Shown here: positions 1 to 6,075 of the stretch, piece by piece
Position numbering within the stretch: the stretch's first letter is position 1
Layout of the letters: each line of letters starts with the position of its first letter
Assembly (NCBI GenBank): GCA_016781725.1
Contig: JADDPU010000074.1
Location: forward strand, 1-6,337
DNA from: Rubrobacter sp.
Lineage (GTDB): Bacteria > Actinomycetota > Rubrobacteria > Rubrobacterales > Rubrobacteraceae
Direction: 5' to 3'
DNA length: 6,337 nt
Notes under the pieces: generated by a model
What the model saw: only the letters and a program-made list of their open reading frames with translations
Database searches by the model: none
What the model was told of the DNA's origin: nothing
Program-made: the position numbers and the translations under genes

Positions 1-749
1 TCGCTTAGCTCCCGCAGATGCCGCAGGCTGCTGCGTGCGTCTTCGAGCGCGTCCCTGGGGTTGTCCTGCTCGGCTATGAACCACTCCACGCCCGCGTCGT
101 CGGCCGCCCGCAGGAGCCGCGACCAAGGCATAGTCCCCTCCCCCACCGGCAGGTCGGAGCGCGCATCGTCGTCGGCCATGTCCTTGAGGTGGACGAGCGA
201 GACACGCTCCGCGAGGTCGCGCAGCAATGGCTCAGGCTCGACGCCACCGTAGCGAACCCAGTAGAGGTCAAGCTCCAGGTAGACCAGCCGCGGGTCGGTC
301 TCCTGGATGAGCACCTCCCACATCGTCGTCCCGTCCAGGGGCGCGAACTCGAAGGCGTGGTTGTGGTAGGAGAAGGTAAGGCCCGCCGAGCGGCATAGCT
401 CCCCGAAGCGGTTGAAGCCCTCGGCGAGCCTGGCAACACCCGCCCTATCCCGACGACGCTCCGGCGGGACGATCGGTACGACGGCGTGGGCCGAGCCCAG
501 GGAGTGCATGTCGGAGATTACCGCCTCGGGGTCGGACTCCCAGGAGTCCAGGGGCACGTGGGCGCCCGAGGCGCGCAGGCCGAGGTCGTCGAGAAGCGTG
601 CGGAGGTCCCTGGGAGGGAGGCCGCCGTATCCTGCGAACTCGACGGCGGTGTAGCCGATCTCGGCGAGGCGGCGCAGGGTGGCCGGCATGTCGCGGGCCG
701 TGTGCTCACGGACTGTGTAGAGCTGGAGGGAGATCTGGTCCTCCCTCAT
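1..749 (-). CDS. Sugar phosphate isomerase/epimerase family TIM-barrel protein (3' end beyond the window)
   Basis: Reading leftward from ATG 749-747 gives 249 codons with no stop before the window edge, so the protein is 3'-truncated here but probably near its full length (family about 250-300 residues). It begins MREDQISLQLYTVRE, the usual first strand of the xylose-isomerase-like TIM-barrel (AP endonuclease 2 superfamily). Barrel motifs follow in order: YHNHAFEF (128-135), LELDLYW (158-164), VHLKDM (186-191), VGEGTMPW (202-209) and FIAEQD (224-229). By family analogy, metal ligands would be an acidic or His residue in the first motif, D161, H187 and E227; this assignment is inferred. Such enzymes isomerise, epimerise or dehydrate sugars and keto-cyclitols with a divalent metal in the cytosol. 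The start overlaps the stop of the upstream dehydrogenase gene as ATGA, so translation is probably coupled to it. It is distinct in sequence from the other barrel gene at 5059-6060. The substrate cannot be told. Confidence 0.92.
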   Translation of the reverse strand, partial: MREDQISLQLYTVREHTARDMPATLRRLAEIGYTAVEFAGYGGLPPRDLRTLLDDLGLRASGAHVPLDSWESDPEAVISDMHSLGSAHAVVPIVPPERRRDRAGVARLAEGFNRFGELCRSAGLTFSYHNHAFEFAPLDGTTMWEVLIQETDPRLVYLELDLYWVRYGGVEPEPLLRDLAERVSLVHLKDMADDDARSDLPVGEGTMPWSRLLRAADDAGVEWFIAEQDNPRDALEDARSSLRHLRELS

Positions 750-1861
750 GCCCGGCCCCCGAAGATCTCCGCCGCGGACCTCGCCGGTAGCGCCTCGGGC
801 CGCTCGAAGGTGCTCTCCACCTCGACGTGCCTGCCGCCCTCGGAGGAGGCGAGAAAGGCGTGGACGACCTCGAGAGCGTGGAGGCCCAGCTCGCCGCTCG
901 CCCGGTGAGGCCGGCCCGCGCGCAGGGCCTGGGCCATGTCGGCGAGCCCGAGCCCCCGGCTGTTCCCGGTGTAGGGATGGGTCAGGGGCACGTCGGTCCA
1001 GGCTTTCTCGTCGGAGCGCCAGAGGCGCACCGGCCCGCCGAAGGTGTTGGGGTCGGGCAGGCTCAGGGTGCCCTCCGTGCCGTAGACGTCGATCCTCGAG
1101 TGCTCCTCTGAGTAGACGTCGAAGCTCGTAACGAGAGTCCCCACGGTGCCGCCCTCGAAGTCCATGACGCCGGCCACGTGGGTCGGGGTGTTCACCGTGA
1201 TGGTGCTCCCGGCGAGGGGCTCGCTCGTCACCGTGCGCTCCGGGAAAGTGACGCGGGCCGACCCCGTGACGCGCCTGATCGGCCCCATCAGGGTGGTGAG
1301 GGCCGTCAGGTAGTAAGGCCCCATGTCGAACATGGGACCCGCTCCCGGCTGGTAGAGAAAGTCGGGGTTCGGGTGCCAGTCCTCGGGACCGTGGGTCATC
1401 ATGAGGGCCGTCACGGCGACCGGCTTCCCGATTAGTCCCTCGTCCATGACCTTGCGGCAGGTCTGGAGTCCCCCGCCGAGAAAAGTGTCGGGGGCGCAGC
1501 CGATCAAGAGCCCCCTCTCGGATGCGAGATCCAGCAGCAGCCGCCCGTCTTCGAGGTCGACCGCGAGCGGCTTCTCGGTGTAGACGTGCTTTCCTGCCTC
1601 TAGCGCCGCCAGCGAGACCTCGGCGTGGACCGCGGGGACCGTCAGGTTAAGGACCACCTCGACCTCGGGGTCGGCGAGCAACTCCTCGGGGCCGCACGCC
1701 TTAGGCACGCCATAGGCCCTTGCCTGCGCCTCGGCGCGTTCGGGCAGGATGTCCGCGCACGCTACGATCTCGACGTCGTCGAAAATCGCGCAGTTCTCCA
1801 GGTAGATGCCGCTGATCTTTCCAACCCCTATTACCCCGACCTTGACCGCCCCGCCACTAAT
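746..1861 (-). CDS. Gfo/Idh/MocA family oxidoreductase with noncanonical (ATT) start or a 1-nt frameshift
   Basis: From ATT 1861-1859 the frame gives 371 residues and ends at TGA 748-746. The N-terminal nucleotide-binding strand AVKVGVIGVGKIS (5-17) is followed by the dehydrogenase motif EKPLAVD (96-102) and a C-terminal alpha/beta substrate domain containing GPMFDMGPYY (175-184). No ATG, GTG or TTG lies in frame before GTG 1708-1706, but starting there would delete the whole Rossmann glycine motif, so that start is wrong. A strong Shine-Dalgarno (AGGAGG, 1870-1875) sits 8 nt before the ATT. The alternative is GTG 1857 with one G missing from the run at 1849-1852, which would restore MAGAVKVGVIG. 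In the usual DxGxH catalytic motif, the His position is Tyr183; the Lys of EKP (K97) and D179 are kept. Members oxidise or reduce sugars or cyclitols with NAD(P). The family call is firm; the start and substrate are uncertain. Confidence 0.93.
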   Translation of the reverse strand: MSGGAVKVGVIGVGKISGIYLENCAIFDDVEIVACADILPERAEAQARAYGVPKACGPEELLADPEVEVVLNLTVPAVHAEVSLAALEAGKHVYTEKPLAVDLEDGRLLLDLASERGLLIGCAPDTFLGGGLQTCRKVMDEGLIGKPVAVTALMMTHGPEDWHPNPDFLYQPGAGPMFDMGPYYLTALTTLMGPIRRVTGSARVTFPERTVTSEPLAGSTITVNTPTHVAGVMDFEGGTVGTLVTSFDVYSEEHSRIDVYGTEGTLSLPDPNTFGGPVRLWRSDEKAWTDVPLTHPYTGNSRGLGLADMAQALRAGRPHRASGELGLHALEVVHAFLASSEGGRHVEVESTFERPEALPARSAAEIFGGRA

Positions 1862-2012
1862 GATGTACTCCTCCTCTCGACTGCAGGCTTCACGTCTGCT
1901 TTTCCTGTTGCCTGTTCGGGATCTCGACCTCGTAGCTTCTCCTGCGGGTCAGGGGCGAGGGCGCGTGCTTCTCGGACCTTTACCCCTCTTACCGCCGCGG
2001 ACCAGGAGTGCT
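1862..2012. other. Intergenic region of about 150 bp inside the cluster
   Basis: This is the only sizeable gap between genes in the window. On the minus strand its downstream half is purine-rich, with a short imperfect tandem repeat (AACAGGC then AACAGGA, 1903-1916), and ends in the strong Shine-Dalgarno of the next gene. I see no convincing -35/-10 pair, no hairpin with a U-tract, and no open frame that resembles a protein. It could carry an internal promoter for the last two genes, or simply be read through. Confidence 0.5.
1868..1875 (-). promoter_or_regulatory. Strong Shine-Dalgarno of the third oxidoreductase gene
   Basis: The minus strand reads AGGAGGAG, a near-perfect match to the 16S anti-Shine-Dalgarno. 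It has no ATG, GTG or TTG in the gene's frame at normal spacing: ATC follows the AGGAGG core after 5 nt, ATT after 8 nt, and an out-of-frame GTG after 12 nt. Its presence argues that translation really starts here and not at the internal GTG at 1708. Confidence 0.75.
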
Positions 2013-3140
2013 CTACACTGCCTCTTCCTCGGCGACTTCCCGCAGGGTGACCTCCCTGTTCTCGAGGGCGGAGGCGTAGCAGGCGTCTATGATGCGGGCG
2101 CGGTGCAGGCCGTCCTCGCCGAACTGTCCCTCCCAGTCGCCACCGCCGCGGATGGTCTCGACGAAGCGCCGGACCACCGCGTAGTGTCCCTCGCGCGGGG
2201 CGATCTCGGGCATCACCACGGCCGGCACCCCGGCCACGTCGGTGTAGATGCGCACCGTGTCTTCGGTGCCGTAGTTTCTGACCTTCATCTCGGCCCCGCC
2301 GTCGGTGCCGTAGAGGGTGACGCCGAAGTCGTCGCTCGACTCCCGGTAGGCGGCCCAGCCGGTCTCCAGGTTGAGCGTGGCACCGCCTGAGAGCCGGATA
2401 AAGGCGGTGGCGAGGTCTTCGACCTCGTAGGCGTCGCCGACTATCGTCTTGCCCTCGTCGCGGCCGGAGTTGCGGCCGCCGCGGCCCCGGGGGCCGAGCT
2501 CGGCGTAGGTGGCGCAGCTGACGCTCTCGACCTCGGGCTCGCCCATCAGGTAGAGGGCCATGTCGACCATGTGCACCCCGAGGTCTATGAGCGGGCCACC
2601 GCCGGCCATCTCCTTGTCGGTGAACCAGCTTCCCATGCCGGGGATGCCGTTGCGGCGCATCCAGGTCGCCTTGGCGTGGTAGATCCTGCCGAGGTTCCCC
2701 TCCTCTACGTGCCGCTTGAGCGCCTGCACGTCCCCCCGCTCGCGCTGGGTGAAGGCTATGTGGACCAGGCGCCCGGCCTCTTTGGCGGCCCGCACGATCT
2801 TCTCGGCCTCGGCGCCCGTGCGGGCGAGCGGCTTCTCGCAGAGCACGTGCCTGCCCCCCTCGAGCGCGGCTATGGCGATGGGCGCGTGCAGGTGGTTCGG
2901 CGCCCCGATGCTAACCACGTCGAGGTCGTCGCGGGCTACGAGGTCCTCCCAGCTCTCGTAGAGGTTGGGGACCCCGTAACGCCCGCCGAGCTCCCGCAGC
3001 AGGTCCACCTCGAGGCCGGCCAGCGCCACCGCCTCGACGTTCGGCATCCTCGCAAAGTTCTTCAGGTGCTGCCCGCCCGCGTAGCCGAGGCCGACGACGC
3101 CGACGCGTAGGGGCTGTGCGGATGATCTTTCGGGTTGCAA
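2013..3140 (-). CDS. Gfo/Idh/MocA family oxidoreductase
   Basis: The protein has 375 residues, normal for the family. TTG 3140-3138 is the start because GGAG (3147-3150) lies 6 nt upstream and the Rossmann strand follows directly: LRVGVVGLGYAG (11-22) has the classical GxGxxG. The motif CEKPLA (101-106) supplies the catalytic Lys (K103), and GGGPLIDLGVH (180-190) supplies D186 and H190, so the usual Lys/Asp/His set is complete. A basic Gly/Arg-rich loop (about 218-231) sits in the C-terminal domain. Such enzymes bind NAD(P) in the N-terminal domain and oxidise or reduce a sugar, sugar derivative or cyclitol hydroxyl in the cytosol. It lies 18 bp downstream of the ThuA-like gene, and ThuA-type genes are often paired with dehydrogenases of this family (ThuA/ThuB in rhizobial trehalose use). 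That makes it the best candidate partner, by inference. Confidence 0.95.
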   Translation of the reverse strand: MQPERSSAQPLRVGVVGLGYAGGQHLKNFARMPNVEAVALAGLEVDLLRELGGRYGVPNLYESWEDLVARDDLDVVSIGAPNHLHAPIAIAALEGGRHVLCEKPLARTGAEAEKIVRAAKEAGRLVHIAFTQRERGDVQALKRHVEEGNLGRIYHAKATWMRRNGIPGMGSWFTDKEMAGGGPLIDLGVHMVDMALYLMGEPEVESVSCATYAELGPRGRGGRNSGRDEGKTIVGDAYEVEDLATAFIRLSGGATLNLETGWAAYRESSDDFGVTLYGTDGGAEMKVRNYGTEDTVRIYTDVAGVPAVVMPEIAPREGHYAVVRRFVETIRGGGDWEGQFGEDGLHRARIIDACYASALENREVTLREVAEEEAV

Positions 3141-3146
3141 ATAACT

Positions 3147-3153
3147 CTCCTCT
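3147..3153 (-). promoter_or_regulatory. Shine-Dalgarno deciding a TTG start
   Basis: AGAGGAG on the minus strand lies in the 18-bp gap after the ThuA-like stop codon, with 6 nt between GGAG and TTG 3140. No ATG or GTG lies between it and the Rossmann motif in the right frame, so TTG is the start. Confidence 0.7.
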
Positions 3154-3158
3154 GACGG

Positions 3159-3881
3159 TTAGCCCTTACTCCGCTCCCGCGGCTCCGCGTTCCCGTAGAC
3201 GGGCGCCGTGCCCGGCGTCGGGGCGGCCCAGCGGACTGCGTTCCTGATGACCAGTTGCACGTGCGGGTTGTGGTACGAGGGGTTCTCCTCGTGGCCGGGG
3301 CGAAAGTAGAAGATCCTGCCCAGGCCTCGCCTGTAGCAGAGACCGCTGCGGAAGACCTCCCCCCCGCCAAACCAGCTCACGAAGACCAGCTCGTCTGGCG
3401 GCGGCACGTCGAAGTGCTCGCCGTACATCTCCTCCTCGAGCTCTACGTACTCCCCGAGGCCCTCCGCTATGGGGTGGCCAGGGGAGACTACCCAGAGCCT
3501 TTCCCTGTCGTCCAGGCGCCACTTCAGGTCGCAGGTAGTGCCCATGAGCCGCGTGAAGATCTTCGAGAAGTGGCCCGAATGGAGCACGATCAGGCCCATC
3601 CCGCCGAGCACCCGCCCGTGTACCCGCTCCACCACCTCGTCGGAGACCTCGTCGTGGGCGACGTGCCCCCACCAGAGGAGCACGTCCGTCGCGCCCAAGG
3701 CCTCCCCGGTGAGGCCGTGCTCGGGCTCGTCGAGGGTGGCGGTGCGCACCTCGAAGCCTCCCTCCTCGAGCATCGCGGCGAGCGCGCCGTGGATGCCTTC
3801 GGGGTAGATCTTCGCTACCTTCTCGTCTCTCAGTTCGTGCCTGTACTCGTTCCAGACCGTCACGCGCGGGGTCTCCGCCAA
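3159..3881 (-). CDS. ThuA-like (trehalose utilisation) family protein
   Basis: The product is 240 residues, the usual single-domain size for ThuA-like proteins, which have a class I glutamine amidotransferase-like fold. It starts MAETPRVTVWNEYRHE. Recognisable blocks are YPEGIHGAL (26-34), LLWWGHVAHDEV (68-79), LHSGHFSKIFTRLMG (100-114), EEMYGEHFDVP (150-160), SWFGGGEVFRSG (169-180), and a strongly conserved C-terminal stretch with FYFRPGHEENPSYHNPHV (191-208). The frame stays open upstream to 4079, but that part is antisense-like noise over the preceding gene. TTG 3881 is chosen because GGAGG (3891-3895) lies 9 nt upstream and the family homology begins there. The preceding gene's stop is only 2 bp away. 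In rhizobia, ThuA acts with the dehydrogenase ThuB in the use of trehalose and related disaccharides through 3-keto derivatives; its exact reaction is not settled. No signal peptide or membrane segment is visible. Confidence 0.95.
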   Translation of the reverse strand: MAETPRVTVWNEYRHELRDEKVAKIYPEGIHGALAAMLEEGGFEVRTATLDEPEHGLTGEALGATDVLLWWGHVAHDEVSDEVVERVHGRVLGGMGLIVLHSGHFSKIFTRLMGTTCDLKWRLDDRERLWVVSPGHPIAEGLGEYVELEEEMYGEHFDVPPPDELVFVSWFGGGEVFRSGLCYRRGLGRIFYFRPGHEENPSYHNPHVQLVIRNAVRWAAPTPGTAPVYGNAEPRERSKG

Positions 3882-3883
3882 AG

Positions 3884-5056
3884 CTAAACTCCTCCGTATT
3901 CTGGTTTGATCCACTCCCGGCTCTCGGCGCTCTTCTCCACGGCTTCGAGGACTGCCTGGCAGCGGTAGCCGTCCTCGAAGGTCGGGGCCGGGCTTACCCC
4001 CGCCTTTATGCCGTCCATCAGGTCCTTTATGGTGTGGACGAAGGTGTGCTCGTAGCCCAGGATGTGCCCGGGCGGCCACCAGGCTCCCGCGTAGGGGTGA
4101 TCCGGCTCCGTCACGTTCACAGTACGAAAACCCTGCACGTCAGGCTCGTCTTCGGTGAAAAAGACCTCGAGCTCGTTCATCCGCTCCAGGTCGAAGGCCA
4201 AGCTCCCCTTGGAGCCGTTGACCTCGAACGAGTTCTGGTTTCGGCGGCCCGCCGCAAACCGCGTCGCCTCGAAGGTCCCCATGGCCCCACCCTCGAAGCG
4301 CGCCAGAAAAGCGGCCGCGTCGTCAACCGTCACCTCCCCGGTCTGCGTACCCCCGCTGGCGGAGAGCCCCCCGCCAGCGCTCGCCTCCTCGAGCGGGCGC
4401 TCCCTGATAAACGTCTCAGTCATCCCGACGACCTCGGCGATCGGGCCGACGAGAAACTGCGCGAGGTCGATGATGTGGGCCCCGATGTCGCCGAGAGCAC
4501 CCGAACCCGAGACCTCCTTTTTGAGGCGCCAGATCAGGGGGAAAGACGGGTCCATGATGAAATCCTGCAGGTAGGTGGCCCGCCAGTGACGGACCTCACC
4601 CAGCCTGCCCTCCTCGAGAAGCCTCTTCGCCAGCTGCACCGCCGGCGCCCGCCGGTAGTTGAAGCAGACCATGTTGACGGTCCCCGCATCGCGGGCGGCG
4701 AGGACCATCTCGCGGGCCTCGGCGAGGTTGTTGGCCAGCGGTTTCTCGCAGATCACGTGCTTCCCCGCCTCCAGGGCGGCGAGCACGATCTCCCTGTGGG
4801 TGTTGCCCGGCGTGACCACATCGACCAGGCCAACGTCGTCGCGCCTTACGAGGCGGTGGTAGTCGGTCTCGTAGGACTCCCATCCCAGGGAGTCGGCCGC
4901 CTCCCTGACACCTGCCTCGTCGCGACCGCAGATGGCGGTCATCCTCGGGGCTGGGTCGACCTCGAAGAAGCGGGCGACCTGGCGGTAGGCGTTGGAGTGG
5001 GCGCGTCCCATAAACTTGTAGCCGACGAGCCCTACCCCGACCTCCCGGCGCTCCAC
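3884..5056 (-). CDS. Gfo/Idh/MocA family oxidoreductase (GYKFMG subgroup)
   Basis: The protein has 390 residues from GTG 5056-5054 to TAG 3886-3884. The frame is open further upstream, but that part overlaps the preceding isomerase gene and is not protein-like. GTG 5056 follows GGAGG by 7 nt, and the nucleotide-binding strand begins at once: EVGVGLVGYKFMGRAHSN (5-22). Here the middle Gly of GxGxxG is Lys14, a variant I recall from a subgroup of this family. CEKPLA (103-108) gives K105, NYRRAP (133-138) follows, and ALGDIGAHIIDLAQ (187-200) gives D190 and H194, so the catalytic set is intact. A Gly/Ser/Thr-rich segment (about 225-241) interrupts the C-terminal domain. The C-terminal part has the usual EDGYRCQAVLEAV helix (361-373). 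The likely role is NAD(P)-linked oxidation or reduction of a sugar or cyclitol. It sits between an isomerase and ThuA with 2-bp spacers on both sides, so it is firmly in one operon. Confidence 0.96.
   Translation of the reverse strand: MERREVGVGLVGYKFMGRAHSNAYRQVARFFEVDPAPRMTAICGRDEAGVREAADSLGWESYETDYHRLVRRDDVGLVDVVTPGNTHREIVLAALEAGKHVICEKPLANNLAEAREMVLAARDAGTVNMVCFNYRRAPAVQLAKRLLEEGRLGEVRHWRATYLQDFIMDPSFPLIWRLKKEVSGSGALGDIGAHIIDLAQFLVGPIAEVVGMTETFIRERPLEEASAGGGLSASGGTQTGEVTVDDAAAFLARFEGGAMGTFEATRFAAGRRNQNSFEVNGSKGSLAFDLERMNELEVFFTEDEPDVQGFRTVNVTEPDHPYAGAWWPPGHILGYEHTFVHTIKDLMDGIKAGVSPAPTFEDGYRCQAVLEAVEKSAESREWIKPEYGGV
3889..3895 (-). promoter_or_regulatory. Shine-Dalgarno embedded in the preceding gene's last codons
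   Basis: GGAGGAG lies in the final Gly-Gly-Val codons of the upstream oxidoreductase, 9 nt (from GGAGG) before TTG 3881. It fixes the ThuA-like start and suggests coupled translation. Confidence 0.7.
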
Positions 5057-5058
5057 GG

Positions 5059-6060
5059 CTACTCCTCCCTCGCGAAGGCGGCGTCGAAGGCCACAGTGGA
5101 AGGGGTGAAGTCGATGCGGCGGGTGAAGGCGAGCGCCTCGGGGGCGCCCCAGTTGCGGTCCATACCAGAGTCCTCCCACTCGATCGAGAGCGGTCCTGCG
5201 TAGCCCGTCCGGTTCAGGGCCCGGACCACCGACTCGAAGTCAACGTCGCCGTGGCCCGGCGAGACAAAGTCCCAGCCGCGCTCCGCCTCGCCGAACTCGA
5301 GGTGGGAGGCCAGGATGGAGCGTCGTCCGTCGAGCGCCTTGCGCGAGTCCTTGACGTGGAAGTGGTAGATACGGTCGGCGAACTCCTCGATAAACCTCGC
5401 CGAGTCGAGGAACTGGTGGGCGAAGTGGCTCGGGTCGAAGTTGATGCCGAACCCCTCGCGCCGGCCTATGGCGTCCAGGGCCTTGCGGGTGGTGACGAAG
5501 TCGTAGGCGATCTCGGTCGGGTGCACCTCGAGGCCCCACCGCACGCCCTCCTCGTCGAAGACGTCGATTATCGGGTTCCACCGCTCGGCGAAGTCCTCGT
5601 AGCCGCGCTCTACCTCCGCGAAGTCGTTCGGCGGGAAGGAGTAGAGCAGGTGCCAGATGCTAGAACCCGTAAACCCGTTGACCTGCGTGACCCCGAACCG
5701 GGCCGCGGCCCGCGCCGTGTCCTTCATCTTCTCCGCCGCGCGCCTCCTTACCCCTTCGGGGTCGCCGTCGCCCCAGACATCTGGGGGGAGTGTGGCCTTG
5801 TGCCGGTCGTCTACCGGGTCGCAGACGGCCTGGCCGACTAGGTGGTTGCTTATGGCCCAGCAGTTGAGGCCGTTACGGCGCAGGATCTCCCACCGCCCCT
5901 CGACGTAGCCGTCTTCCGAGAGGGCCCGGTCCACCTCGAAGTGATCGCCCCAGCACGCCAGCTCCAGCCCGTCGAAGCCCCACTCCCCGCACTTTCTCGC
6001 CAGCTCCTCAAGCGGCAGGTCAGCCCATTGCCCCGTGAACAGCGTTACCGGTCTGGCCAA
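5059..6060 (-). CDS. Sugar phosphate isomerase/epimerase family TIM-barrel protein
   Basis: The protein has 333 residues and begins MARPVTLFTGQWADLPLEEL. TTG 6060-6058 is preferred because AGGAGG (6070-6075) lies 9 nt upstream and the first barrel strand (VTLFTGQW) follows. Another TTG at 6069 abuts the Shine-Dalgarno and is unlikely. Xylose-isomerase-like TIM-barrel motifs appear in order: GFDGLELACWG (28-38), WGLEVHPTEIAYD (175-187), GINFDPSHF (205-213), YHFHVKD (232-238), GHGDVDF (269-275) and LSIEWED (291-297). By family pattern, the metal site is likely E178, D209, H235 and E294, with a divalent metal promoting isomerisation or epimerisation of a keto/aldo sugar or cyclitol. It is longer than many members, with added loops around 76-105 and 130-150. 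As first gene of the apparent operon it is 2 bp from the dehydrogenase that follows, suggesting they act on linked intermediates. The substrate is unknown. Confidence 0.95.
   Translation of the reverse strand: MARPVTLFTGQWADLPLEELARKCGEWGFDGLELACWGDHFEVDRALSEDGYVEGRWEILRRNGLNCWAISNHLVGQAVCDPVDDRHKATLPPDVWGDGDPEGVRRRAAEKMKDTARAAARFGVTQVNGFTGSSIWHLLYSFPPNDFAEVERGYEDFAERWNPIIDVFDEEGVRWGLEVHPTEIAYDFVTTRKALDAIGRREGFGINFDPSHFAHQFLDSARFIEEFADRIYHFHVKDSRKALDGRRSILASHLEFGEAERGWDFVSPGHGDVDFESVVRALNRTGYAGPLSIEWEDSGMDRNWGAPEALAFTRRIDFTPSTVAFDAAFAREE
5062..5068 (-). promoter_or_regulatory. Shine-Dalgarno embedded in the isomerase stop region
   Basis: GGAGGAG is formed by the last Glu-Glu codons of the isomerase gene, directly before its TAG. 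GTG 5056 follows GGAGG by 7 nt. This supports GTG as the start of the downstream oxidoreductase and translational coupling of the pair. Confidence 0.7.
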
Positions 6061-6069
6061 AACTCCCAA

Positions 6070-6075
6070 CCTCCT
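6070..6075 (-). promoter_or_regulatory. Shine-Dalgarno of the first operon gene
   Basis: A perfect AGGAGG on the minus strand, 9 nt before TTG 6060. It decides between two nearby in-frame TTG codons, because the other one touches the AGGAGG with no spacing. Confidence 0.7.

Noticed and set aside
74..439. Minus-strand 121-residue frame at the left end
   Set aside because: Out of frame with the partial isomerase that covers the same bases and carries the family motifs; Ser/Arg/Thr-rich shadow.
746..1708. Third dehydrogenase starting at GTG 1708
   Set aside because: This would remove the first Rossmann strand and glycine motif that are clearly encoded in frame just upstream.
1930..1990. Possible terminator hairpin from AGGGG/CCCCT arms
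   Set aside because: Arms are only 5 bp with a long loop and no following U-tract.
2571..3110. Plus-strand 179-residue frame
   Set aside because: Antisense shadow of the second dehydrogenase with no domain of its own.
3882..4079. N-terminal extension of the ThuA-like protein to 4079
   Set aside because: It overlaps the end of the preceding gene, reads as Arg/Pro/Gly-rich noise, and ThuA similarity starts at TTG 3881.
5057..5179. N-terminal extension of the first dehydrogenase upstream of GTG 5056
   Set aside because: It overlaps the isomerase coding region, is Arg/Pro/His-rich and lacks family similarity; the Shine-Dalgarno and Rossmann strand fix the start at 5056.
4034..5203. 389-residue plus-strand open frame antisense to the first dehydrogenase
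   Set aside because: Fully antisense to a well-supported gene, with no recognisable domain; long antisense frames are expected from GC-biased third positions.
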